Source: Embleya scabrispora (GTDB lineage: Bacteria > Actinomycetota > Actinomycetes > Streptomycetales > Streptomycetaceae). Taken from it: a DNA stretch of 64,000 bases. The notes under the pieces are model-generated. The model saw nothing but the letters and a program-made list of their open reading frames with translations. It had not been told where the DNA came from and made no database searches. The position numbers and the translations under genes are program-made. Shown here one piece after another: positions 54,423 through 62,156 of this stretch. The stretch's first letter is position 1. Every line of letters begins with the position of its first letter. The stretch lies in the NCBI RefSeq assembly GCF_002024165.1, contig NZ_MWQN01000001.1:1736001-1800000 (forward strand), written 5' to 3'.

Positions 54423-55375
54423 GTCGAGGGCCCCGGGCCGCCCGGGATCGCCTCCGGGGGCAACGGCACCATCCAGAGCGGGCTGTTCGCGCCCTCGGAG
54501 CCGACGTAGAGCGACTTGCCGTCGGGGGCGTACATCAACGACTCGCCCTGGGTCGTGCTCGGCGCGGCGAACTTGGCGAGTTGTTGTCCGGGCGCCGAAT
54601 ACACGGTGATGTCCGAGTAGTTGCGGATCGCGAACGAGCGTCCGTCGGGCGCGAACGCGCCGTCGGTCGAGGTGTCCGGTGCCGGCCCGACCCGGGTGAG
54701 TTCGTTGACCTGGTCGCTGCGCAGGCTCAGCGGCGCCTGGTAGAGCGAACCGGGCGCGCCGAAGAGTTTGCTCGCCACGTACAGGCGGTTGTCGCGCGGG
54801 TCGATCAGCGCGGTTTCCGCGTCGTGCGCGCCGTCGGCGAAGCGCAGCGGAAAGCCGGTGGCGGGCACGGTGGCGTCGGCGAGCGTCGCGGGCTCGGCGA
54901 TCCGGTACAGCGTCACCTGGGTTCGGGTGCCGAGGTTGTTGCCGATGTCGGCCGCGAAGATCGCGGGGTTGCCCGCGTCGTCGGTGCCGACCGAGATCGC
55001 CTCCCAGTCGGTGTTGGTCGCGCCCGACACGTGCAACACCGCGACGGTGCGGCAGGTGTTCGTGTCGATCGCGAACACGTCGGGCGTGTTCCCGCTGTCG
55101 TTGAGCGTGTAGGCGATGCCCGGATGCCGCGAACTGGGCGCAAGGCCGCTGGATTCGCCGATACGCGCGTCGGCGAGGGTGCACCGGACGTGGGGCGGGT
55201 CGGCGGCGTGCGCGGGGGTGATGCCGACGGCCGTGGCCAGGCCCGTGGCGAGCGCGGCGGCGACGGCGGTGCGGGCGATGCGCGGGGCGCGGATGGTCCG
55301 GCGGCGACCGGGCCGTGGGGCGGCGCCGATCGGGGGACGGGTTTTCGGTGGGGTCGCGGAACGTGATCTGTTCAT
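54164..55375 (-). CDS. Secreted beta-propeller-like protein with C-terminal Ig-like domain
   Basis: A 403-aa exported protein. The N-terminus MNRSRSATPPKTRPP is followed by an arginine-rich segment and the hydrophobic stretch TAVAAALATGLATAVG, with cleavage near AHAA. The body has repeated strands (LAPSSRHPGIAYTLNDSGN, GAFAPDGRSFAIRNYSD, LMYAPDGKSLYVGSEG), suggesting an incomplete beta-propeller. The last 86 residues form an Ig/putative-binding domain with two cysteines (YSCSG...STCVISG). The ATG at 55375 is preferred over the long frame from 55477. Function is unknown; it is divergent from a secreted phosphoesterase that shares its tail. Confidence 0.72.
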   Translation of the reverse strand: MNRSRSATPPKTRPPIGAAPRPGRRRTIRAPRIARTAVAAALATGLATAVGITPAHAADPPHVRCTLADARIGESSGLAPSSRHPGIAYTLNDSGNTPDVFAIDTNTCRTVAVLHVSGATNTDWEAISVGTDDAGNPAIFAADIGNNLGTRTQVTLYRIAEPATLADATVPATGFPLRFADGAHDAETALIDPRDNRLYVASKLFGAPGSLYQAPLSLRSDQVNELTRVGPAPDTSTDGAFAPDGRSFAIRNYSDITVYSAPGQQLAKFAAPSTTQGESLMYAPDGKSLYVGSEGANSPLWMVPLPPEAIPGGPGPSTVTIADPGPQTSKFNQQVSLALRVSGGTAPYSCSGRNLPAGVFVNASTCVISGRAWGVGTFAAEVTATDSAGAKAVAAFRWTVNWF

Positions 55376-55697
55376 GTTTCCAGGAGATGAGGCCGTTCTC
55401 ACCCGCGTCCAATACCGGTCCGGCATGCATTCATGACGGAACGACATGGCTGCTTCGGCGGCGCACCGCTTCGGCATCGATACATGCGCGCCGGGTCGGC
55501 ATACGACCGGCGATCGCCGCGCCGACCGGCCGAGCGGGCGTGCCGTCGGGCCAGTTCAGGCGCCTTGCGCCGCGCGGAATCCGGCTCTCGCTCGGTGGAC
55601 GAGGGCCGACTCCCCGGTGCGCGGCGGGCGTTGTTTCGTCCGGTCGCCGAATCCACGCTGCGGTTCCGCTTCGTCCACGCCAAGGAGGCGCCAGGTC

Positions 55698-57188
55698 ATG
55701 GCCCACTTCCGATCCGGGTCCCGGTCGACGGCCCGGGGCAAACCCCGATCCGCCACCCTCGTCGCATTGTCCGTCGGGTTCGTACTCGGCGCGATCGCCG
55801 GTGTCACCGTCCCCGCCTCGGCCGGTCCGTCCGAGCGGGTGCCGGCCGCTCGCACATCCGCCGCCGCGATCCCGCGCTACGACCACGTGGTGGTCGTCGT
55901 GCACGAGAACGCCAACCAGGAGGAGATCATCGGCAGTTCGCAGGCGCCGTATCTCAACCAACTGGCCGCCGGCGGTGCCTCCCTGACCGACTTCCACGGC
56001 GAGACGCACCCCAGTCAGCCCAACTACCTGGCGATGTTCTCCGGTTCCACCCAGGGCGTCACCGGCGACGAGTGTCCGCCGCCGGGTGCGCCGTACAGCG
56101 CGGACAACCTCGCCCGGCAGCTGATCGACGTCGGTGCCACATGGGGCAGTTACAACGAGGACTGGTCGGCGGCCAACCCCGGCGCGTGTACGAGCGGTTC
56201 GTACGCGCGCAAGCACAACCCGTGGTTGTCCTTCGCCAACGTGCCCGCCGCCACCACGTATCCGATGACCGCGTTCCCGACGGATTACGCCGGCTTGCCC
56301 ACGGTCTCCTACGTGGTGCCCAACCTGTGCAACGACATGCACGACCGTCTGTTCAACCCGGCGTGCGGGATCTCCACCGGGGACACCTGGACCAGGAACA
56401 AGCTGAGCGGCTACGCGGAATGGGCCAAGACGCACAACAGCCTGCTGGTGGTCACGTGGGACGAGGACAACTTCCGCAGCGAGAACCGGATCGCGACCAT
56501 CCTGTACGGCGCGCACGTCAAGCCCGGACAATACGCGGGCCGCAAGGACCACTACAGCCTGCTGCGCACCTTCGAGGACATGTACGGCACCCGGCGCTCC
56601 GGCCAGGCGTCGACCGCGACCCCGATCACCGAGGTGTGGGACGACGGTGGTCCGTCGCCGGTGTCGGTGGTGGATCCGGGGGCGCAGTCGGGTGTGGTGG
56701 GTGTGCCGGTGTCGTTGGCGGTGCGGGTGCAGGGTGGGACGGGCCCGTACACGTGCGCCTTCCGGGGTCTGCCGGCCGGGTTGTCCGCTGCCGGTGGTGG
56801 GTGTGCGGTGTCGGGTTCGCCCACTGTGCCGGGGAGTTCGACGGTGACGGTGTCGGCGACGGACGGCCTGGGCGCGGTGTCGGCGCCGGTTTCCTTCGGG
56901 TGGACGGTGACCTCGACGCCTTCCGGTGGGGTGACGATCGCCGATCCGGGGCCGCAGACGTCGAAGTTCAATCAGCAGGTGAGTCTGGCGCTTCGGGTCT
57001 CGGGTGGGACGGCGCCGTATTCGTGTTCCGGGCGGAATCTGCCGGCGGGTGTGTTCGTGAACGCGTCGACGTGTGTGATCTCGGGTCGGGCGTGGGGTGT
57101 GGGGACGTTCGCGGCGGAGGTGACCGCCACCGATTCCGCCGGGGCGAAAGCCGTGGCCGCGTTTCGCTGGATCGTGAACTGGTTCTGA
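55698..57188 (+). CDS. Secreted phosphoesterase (phospholipase C / acid phosphatase family)
   Basis: A 496-aa exported enzyme. It has a signal peptide (MAHFRSGSRSTARG..., cleavage near ASA at residue 40). The phosphoesterase domain begins YDHVVVVVHENAN, with HPSQPNYLAMFSGSTQG and the metal-site VTWDEDN. A Thr/Pro linker and two Ig-like domains (about 325-410 and 411-496) follow; the last is the 260-bp repeat domain. It probably hydrolyses phosphodiesters or phospholipids outside the cell. The ATG at 55698 follows AAGGAGG. Confidence 0.87.
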   Translation: MAHFRSGSRSTARGKPRSATLVALSVGFVLGAIAGVTVPASAGPSERVPAARTSAAAIPRYDHVVVVVHENANQEEIIGSSQAPYLNQLAAGGASLTDFHGETHPSQPNYLAMFSGSTQGVTGDECPPPGAPYSADNLARQLIDVGATWGSYNEDWSAANPGACTSGSYARKHNPWLSFANVPAATTYPMTAFPTDYAGLPTVSYVVPNLCNDMHDRLFNPACGISTGDTWTRNKLSGYAEWAKTHNSLLVVTWDEDNFRSENRIATILYGAHVKPGQYAGRKDHYSLLRTFEDMYGTRRSGQASTATPITEVWDDGGPSPVSVVDPGAQSGVVGVPVSLAVRVQGGTGPYTCAFRGLPAGLSAAGGGCAVSGSPTVPGSSTVTVSATDGLGAVSAPVSFGWTVTSTPSGGVTIADPGPQTSKFNQQVSLALRVSGGTAPYSCSGRNLPAGVFVNASTCVISGRAWGVGTFAAEVTATDSAGAKAVAAFRWIVNWF

Positions 57189-57189
57189 T
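56930..57189. repeat. 260-bp inverted repeat, copy B
   Basis: Partner of 54163-54422. The only difference changes Thr to Ile four residues before the final NWF. Together the two copies bracket 2.5 kb that holds both promoters and start regions. Confidence 0.95.
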
Positions 57190-57224
57190 GGTCGTCGAGT
57201 TCCGGCCCTGAGCCGATACCGATC

Positions 57225-57240
57225 GCTCGACGCGTCGAGC
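57225..57240. promoter_or_regulatory. 16-nt palindrome between phosphoesterase and MFS genes
   Basis: GCTCGACGCGTCGAGC is a perfect palindrome 37 nt after the phosphoesterase stop and 86 nt before the MFS start. It could be an operator or part of a terminator. Confidence 0.35.
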
Positions 57241-57326
57241 GGTGTGGGTGTCGAGGGCTCGAAACGGCCCTCGGCGCCCACCACTTCCCTTGCTCCTTCC
57301 CGTGCCCGGCCGCCCGGAGGTTCCGG

Positions 57327-58640
57327 ATGTATCTGTCGTCCAGCCGTTCCGCCGACCTCGCGTCCGGTACGCGTGATTCGAGGGCGCAGGCTCCGCCGCC
57401 CACCGGGCGTCGCGTACGGCGGGTCGCGCCCGTGGTGCTCGTCCTAGGCGTGGTCTCGCTGGTGACCGACGTCTCGGCCGAGATGGTCACCGCGGTGCTC
57501 CCGGTGTATCTCGTGCTCGGACTCGGGCTCTCCCCCATGGCGTTCGGCATGCTCGATGGGCTGTACAACGGCGCGACCGCGGCATCGCGGCTGCTCGGCG
57601 GGCATGTCGCGGACCGATTCCGCCGACACCGCACGGTCGCCGCGGTCGGCTACGGGATCTCGGCGGGATGCAAACTGCTGCTGCCGGCCGCAGGCGGGGT
57701 CGCGGCGATCGGCGGGGTGCTCGCGGCGGATCGGGCGGGCAAGGGGCTGCGGACCGCGCCGCGCGACGCGTTGATCTCGATGGCCGCGCCGCCGGATGCG
57801 CAGGGGCGGGCGTTCGGGGTGCATCGGGCGATGGACACGGCGGGGGCGCTGTTCGGGCCGCCGGTGGCGCTCGCGGTGTTGTGGGTGACGGCCGACGCGT
57901 ACGACGCGGTGTTCGTACTGAGCTTCTGCTTCGCCGCGTTCGGGCTGCTGGTGCTGCTGCTGTTCGTCCGCGAACCGGCCGGTGGTATCGGCAGGTTCGA
58001 GGTGAGGCGCGCGCCGGTGCGACTGCGGGACGCGGCGGCGGTGTTGCGGGTGCCGGGCTTCGCCCGGGTGTGTACGGCCGCGCTGCTGCTCGGCGCGGCG
58101 ACCGTCGGGGACGCGATGGTGTACCTGCTGCTGCAACGGCACACCGACCTGTCGCCGCACCTGTTCCCGCTGTTGCCGCTGGGCACCGCGCTGGTCTTCC
58201 TGCTGTGCGCGGTTCCGGCCGGCACCGCCGGGGACCGGTACGGGCGCGGCCGGGTCTTCCTGGCCGGTCATGTCGCGCTGCTCTGCGGCTACCTGGTGCT
58301 GCTCGCGCCGCTGCCGGATCGGGCGTTGATCGTGGCCGTCCCGACCCTGCTCGGGTTGTTCTACGCGGGCACCGACGGCGTCCTGATGGCGCTTGCCGCA
58401 CCGGCCGCACCGGCCGAATTGCGCGGCGGGGCGCTGGCGTTGGTACAGACCGGACAGGCGGGCGGACGGGCGCTGGGCGCGGCCGGGTTCGGCGCGGCGT
58501 GGACCCTGTACGGCCCGCACACCGCCGTGCTGCTCGCCGCCGCCGGGCTGGCCCTCGCCCTGCTCGCCGCCCTCGCGCTGCTGGCCGGCGGCACGCTCGC
58601 CCCGGGCTCCGGCGCCGAATCGAAGGGGGCCTCCCGATGA
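57327..58640 (+). CDS. MFS transporter
   Basis: A 437-aa major-facilitator protein with twelve predicted helices. It opens with VLGVVSLVTDVSAEMVTAVLPVYL and the loop GGHVADRFRRHR, an MFS motif A (GxxxDRxGRR) variant. GKGLRTAPRDALI follows in the loop region. The SVxTDxSAEM start is typical of an actinobacterial MFS clade of unknown substrate. The ATG at 57327 follows GGAGG. It overlaps the next gene by 4 nt. Confidence 0.88.
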   Translation: MYLSSSRSADLASGTRDSRAQAPPPTGRRVRRVAPVVLVLGVVSLVTDVSAEMVTAVLPVYLVLGLGLSPMAFGMLDGLYNGATAASRLLGGHVADRFRRHRTVAAVGYGISAGCKLLLPAAGGVAAIGGVLAADRAGKGLRTAPRDALISMAAPPDAQGRAFGVHRAMDTAGALFGPPVALAVLWVTADAYDAVFVLSFCFAAFGLLVLLLFVREPAGGIGRFEVRRAPVRLRDAAAVLRVPGFARVCTAALLLGAATVGDAMVYLLLQRHTDLSPHLFPLLPLGTALVFLLCAVPAGTAGDRYGRGRVFLAGHVALLCGYLVLLAPLPDRALIVAVPTLLGLFYAGTDGVLMALAAPAAPAELRGGALALVQTGQAGGRALGAAGFGAAWTLYGPHTAVLLAAAGLALALLAALALLAGGTLAPGSGAESKGASR

Positions 58641-59635
58641 CCCGTACCGCGCGCCTGACCGTGCTCACCGTGGTCACCGCCCTGCTCGTCGGCCTCGCCG
58701 TGCTGTACACCCTGCGCGCGGCGGGCGACGGGCGCGCGGGGCGGGACGGCGACTACACGGCGCTGAGCCTGGACCGTCCGGGCCGGATCGTCTTCCGCAG
58801 CACCGCCGCCGACGCCGGCCGGGACCACCTCGCGGCGGTCGACGCGGCGCGCCCCGGTGAGCCGCGGGCCGTGGCCGCGCGCGGTTGCCTGGTCTTCCAC
58901 GCCGCCCACGGCACGGGGGTGTGCCTCCAGCCGGCCCGGTTGGCGCTCGGCACCTACGACGCCGTGCTCCTGGACGCGAATCTGCGCGAGACGAGCCGGC
59001 GCGCGCTGGCGGGCACCCCCTCACGCGCCCGGGTCTCGCCGAGCGGCCGACTGGTCGCGTGGACGTCGTTCGTCAACGGCGAGTCGTACGCGGGCCTGAA
59101 CTTCTCCACCCGGACCGCGATCCTGGACACCCGCGGCGGCCGACTCGACGACAACCTGGAGTCGTACACGCTGCGCCGAGGCGACGAGACGGTCCGCTCC
59201 CCCGACGTCAACGTGTGGGGCGTGACCTTCGCGGCCGACGACAACACCTTCTACGCGACGGTGGCCACCGGCGGCCACACCTGGCTGGCCCGCGGCGACG
59301 TGGCCGCCCGTACGCTGCGCACGGTGCGTGAGAACGCCGAATGCCCGTCGTTGTCCCCCGACGGCACGCGCGTCGCGTACAAGAAGCGCGTCCCGGGCGC
59401 GGACGCCGACCGCCCGTGGCACCTGTTCGTGCTGAACCTGGCCACCAACGTCGAAACCCCGCTCGCCGAAACGCGAACTCTCGACGACCAGGCGGAATGG
59501 CTCGACGCGGAACGGGTGGCGTACAGCCTGCCGGGCGACCTGCGCGGCGACATCTGGACGGTGCGCGCCGACGGAACGGGCCGTCCGAACCTGCTGATCC
59601 CGCACGCCCTGTCCCCGGCCGTCCTGCGCGGCTGA
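58637..59635 (+). CDS. TolB-like beta-propeller protein, membrane anchored
   Basis: A 332-aa protein. An N-terminal helix (about 6-28, VLTVVTALLVGLAVLYTL) is followed by WD40/TolB-type repeats such as RVSPSGRLVAWTSF, SLSPDGTRVAYKKR and DIWTVRADGTGRPNLL. It is anchored outside the membrane. The ATG overlaps the MFS stop, so it likely works with that transporter, a pairing seen repeatedly in actinomycetes. Confidence 0.8.
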   Translation: MTRTARLTVLTVVTALLVGLAVLYTLRAAGDGRAGRDGDYTALSLDRPGRIVFRSTAADAGRDHLAAVDAARPGEPRAVAARGCLVFHAAHGTGVCLQPARLALGTYDAVLLDANLRETSRRALAGTPSRARVSPSGRLVAWTSFVNGESYAGLNFSTRTAILDTRGGRLDDNLESYTLRRGDETVRSPDVNVWGVTFAADDNTFYATVATGGHTWLARGDVAARTLRTVRENAECPSLSPDGTRVAYKKRVPGADADRPWHLFVLNLATNVETPLAETRTLDDQAEWLDAERVAYSLPGDLRGDIWTVRADGTGRPNLLIPHALSPAVLRG

Positions 59636-59702
59636 GTTTCCGCGACCCGCAGGCGGCGCAGGCTCCGAGCGAAACGGAAGATCGAACCGTCGGAGGTAGG
59701 GC

Positions 59703-60446
59703 ATGTCGGTGTTGAAGGGCAAGTCGGCGGTGGTCACGGGCGGCTCGCGCGGGATCGGGCGGGCGGTGGTGGAGCGGCTGGCCGGGGACGGCGCGGAGGT
59801 GGTGTTCGGCTACGTCAAGGACGAGGCCGCCGCCGAGGCGGTGGTCGCCGCGGTCGAGGCCGCGGGCGGCCGAGCCCGGGCCGTCCAGGTCGACCTGGGC
59901 GAACCGGGCGCGGCGGAAGCCTTCATGACGACGGCCGACGAACACCTGGGCGGCCTGGACATCCTGGTCAACAACGCCGCGACGGGCACCGCCTCGACCC
60001 CGATCGCCGAGCTGACGGAGCAGGAGTTCGACCACGTCCTGTCCGTCAACACGAGGGCCCCCTTCCTGACCATCCGCTACGCGGCCCGCCACATGCGAGA
60101 CGGCGGCCGAATCATCAACGTCTCCACCCTCAACACCATCCGCCCGGTTCCCGGCATCGCGGCCTACGCGGCAAGCAAGGGCGCGCTGGAACAACTCACC
60201 AAGATTGCCGCCCACGAACTCGGCCCAAGAGGCATCACCGTCAACACGGTCGCCCCCGGCGCGACCGACACCGACCTCCTCAACGCCGCGAATTCCCCAG
60301 AGGCCCTGGCCGCCGTCCCCGCCCGAACCCCCCTACGCCGCCTCGGTCTCCCCACCGACATCGCCGACGTCATCGCCTTCCTGGCCGGCCCCCAAGCCCG
60401 CTGGCTGACCGCCCAAACCCTCCACACCAACGGCGGCCTCGGCTGA
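59703..60446 (+). CDS. Short-chain dehydrogenase/reductase
   Basis: A 247-aa classical SDR with TGGSRGIG, NNAATG, the catalytic serine in NVSTLNTI and YAASK with the expected lysine. The C-terminal PQARWLTAQTLHTNGGLG is standard. It closely resembles 3-oxoacyl-ACP reductase-like SDRs. The ATG at 59703 follows GGAGG. It is convergent with the XRE regulator, 3 nt apart. Confidence 0.92.
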   Translation: MSVLKGKSAVVTGGSRGIGRAVVERLAGDGAEVVFGYVKDEAAAEAVVAAVEAAGGRARAVQVDLGEPGAAEAFMTTADEHLGGLDILVNNAATGTASTPIAELTEQEFDHVLSVNTRAPFLTIRYAARHMRDGGRIINVSTLNTIRPVPGIAAYAASKGALEQLTKIAAHELGPRGITVNTVAPGATDTDLLNAANSPEALAAVPARTPLRRLGLPTDIADVIAFLAGPQARWLTAQTLHTNGGLG

Positions 60447-60449
60447 CCC

Positions 60450-61739
60450 TCACCGAATGCCGACCGCTCGCACGAGGTCATTCACACCGACCGCACGGGG
60501 GTGGCGTTGCACGAGGTCACTCGTCAGCTTTCGCATGGAAGGCCTGTCTCGAACCTCCGCGGGCGCCTCGCGTAGCGCCGCGTTCAAGGCTTCGATGGTT
60601 TGGTCCGGCTTGCCCCAGAGCCACCATGCGCGTGCCATGTCGGTGTGCAGTCGGCCGCGCCGTTCGGGGGTGTCGAAATGCTCTGCTCGCAATTCGCGTC
60701 CGGCGTGAACGGCGGCCCCCGCGTCACCCAGTTCCCAGCGGACACCCACCTCGTACAGAGCGACCGACGCCGGTGTGACCGTGAACGTCTCCCGCCCGGT
60801 TCGAAGTGTGGGAAGTCGGTCCGCTGCTCGGCCGGCGTTCCGAATGAGTTCGAGTGCCGTCTCTCGATCGTCGGCACCGGCGGCGGTGTATGCGCATGTA
60901 CACAACATCTGTGCATACACGGCGAGCTGTTCCGGGGTCCGCAGGCCCGTCTTCTCGACGCGAGCAGCCGCATCGAGGGTGACCCGGCGGGCGATGTCCT
61001 TGCGGTCCTGGTGTCGGAGCACGATGCTCAACATGCGCGCCGACGCAGCCTGCGCGAGAGGCGATCCGGATTGGTGGGCGTAGACGGTCGCCCGGTCGGC
61101 GGAGGTACGGGCCGCACCGTAGCGACCGATCTTGGACAGAAGCTGCGTGCACAGGTCGTAGCACGCGGCGAGGCGGGCCGATGCCGCCTCGTCGTCGGCC
61201 TGTTGGGCGGCGGTGTGCGCGGTTGCGAGCAGATCCGGCATGGCGGCGGCGAGTCTGGCGTGGTCACCGGTGTCGAAGTATCTGCGGGCAAGGCGTAGGC
61301 GTTGGAGCACATCGGCGGAACCTGCGGGGCCGGCGGTGGTGGGGATGGACGCCAGTGCTTCGTCGACGCCGGCCATGAGCGCCACCGGGACGGCGGCGAG
61401 CGAGGCGGTCAGCAGCGAGCGTCGGCGCATGGGATCCTCCTCGTCCCGCCGGTCGGCGGTCGGAACCACCCTAGTCCGTGACGGTTCCGTCACGCCGAGT
61501 ACTGCGGCGAGGACGCGCGGTGGCATGCCCACGGCAACGGCGGCGGCTCTGACCTTCGCGAAATCGTCCTTGCCTCGCCCCGATTCGAGGCGCGAGACGG
61601 CAGACGCCGAGTAGCCGATGAGGAGTCCCAGATCCGCTTGTCGCAGACCTTTCGCGGTGCGTCCGGCCCGCAGCAGGAGCCCGATTCGACGTTCGCGGAC
61701 AAGTGTTCGCACGTGCGGCGAGTCCCACAGATCTGCCAT
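60450..61739 (-). CDS. XRE-family regulator with TPR-like C-terminal domain
   Basis: A 429-aa regulator. The N-terminal HTH_XRE (about 15-75) reads RAGRTAKGLRQADLGLLIGY and SASAVSRLESGRG. A central linker with a twin-arginine-like RRRSLL follows, then helical repeats of about 280 residues resembling TPR regulators of the Streptomyces XRE/peptide-sensing type. It diverges from the lasso-peptide precursor with a 17-bp palindrome between them, so it is the likely local regulator. Confidence 0.85.
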   Translation of the reverse strand: MADLWDSPHVRTLVRERRIGLLLRAGRTAKGLRQADLGLLIGYSASAVSRLESGRGKDDFAKVRAAAVAVGMPPRVLAAVLGVTEPSRTRVVPTADRRDEEDPMRRRSLLTASLAAVPVALMAGVDEALASIPTTAGPAGSADVLQRLRLARRYFDTGDHARLAAAMPDLLATAHTAAQQADDEAASARLAACYDLCTQLLSKIGRYGAARTSADRATVYAHQSGSPLAQAASARMLSIVLRHQDRKDIARRVTLDAAARVEKTGLRTPEQLAVYAQMLCTCAYTAAGADDRETALELIRNAGRAADRLPTLRTGRETFTVTPASVALYEVGVRWELGDAGAAVHAGRELRAEHFDTPERRGRLHTDMARAWWLWGKPDQTIEALNAALREAPAEVRDRPSMRKLTSDLVQRHPRAVGVNDLVRAVGIR

Positions 61740-61809
61740 CGCGCGCCCCCGGACCGATGCAGGGAATTCCGCCCCACCGTAGCCGGAAGATCACACTCCG
61801 TCGAGAAGA

Positions 61810-61826
61810 TGTGCAGGATCTGCACA
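61810..61826. promoter_or_regulatory. Perfect palindrome between XRE gene and lasso precursor
   Basis: TGTGCAGGATCTGCACA has 7-nt perfect arms around a 3-nt spacer. It lies 71 nt from the XRE start and 103 nt from the precursor start. It is a good candidate operator for the XRE regulator. Confidence 0.55.
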
Positions 61827-61928
61827 CGGCGTGCGGGACACGCACGTCACAGGCCCGGAGGCGGCTGCCGGTGCTCTGCTGGATCGGGACGGCATCTCCG
61901 CCGTCTCTCGGCTCCAGGAGGCATTCAG

Positions 61929-62072
61929 ATGAAGCAGCCCAATGTCCACGACGCCCGGCACCCGCGTCCGGTCCTTCCGATCAACTTGGGCACCGCCGGC
62001 GCCTTGACGCGCGGTGGCACGGCAAGCGGCAGTGAGAACAAGCGGAAGGTCTACAGCTCGACGATCGGCTGA
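61929..62072 (+). CDS. Lasso-peptide precursor, albusnodin-like
   Basis: A 47-aa precursor; the ATG at 61929 follows AGGAGG at 7 nt. The leader (residues 1-28) has HPRPVLPINLGTAGALTR: a P-x-L, a Gly, then Thr at -2 before the core, the usual lasso leader pattern. The core (29-47) is GGTASGSENKRKVYSSTIG. Gly1 and Glu8 would form the 8-residue macrolactam. The SENKRKVY stretch lines up with SEDKRRAY of albusnodin as I recall it; Lys10 matches the acetylated lysine there. The cyclase gene follows directly. An acetyltransferase would be expected just outside the window. Confidence 0.85.
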   Translation: MKQPNVHDARHPRPVLPINLGTAGALTRGGTASGSENKRKVYSSTIG

Positions 62073-62085
62073 TCACCACGGCTCC

Positions 62086-62116
62086 CGGCCCGCACCCGCA
62101 ACCCGGGTGCGGGCCG
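62086..62116. terminator. Intercistronic hairpin between precursor and cyclase
   Basis: CGGCCCGCACCCG (62086-62098) pairs perfectly with CGGGTGCGGGCCG (62104-62116) around a 5-nt loop. Placed 13 nt after the precursor stop, it can give excess precursor mRNA, an arrangement known in lasso clusters. Confidence 0.75.
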
Positions 62117-62156
62117 ACACCATCGACCCTCCCGGACCTGAAGGGAGTACGACCGA

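Noticed and set aside
55446-55697. N-terminal extension of the phosphoesterase
   Set aside because: The signal peptide and AAGGAGG site start at 55698.
61638-61928. Longer 144-residue version of the lasso precursor
   Set aside because: No RBS at its start and it covers the palindrome; the ATG at 61929 has AGGAGG and gives a normal lasso leader.
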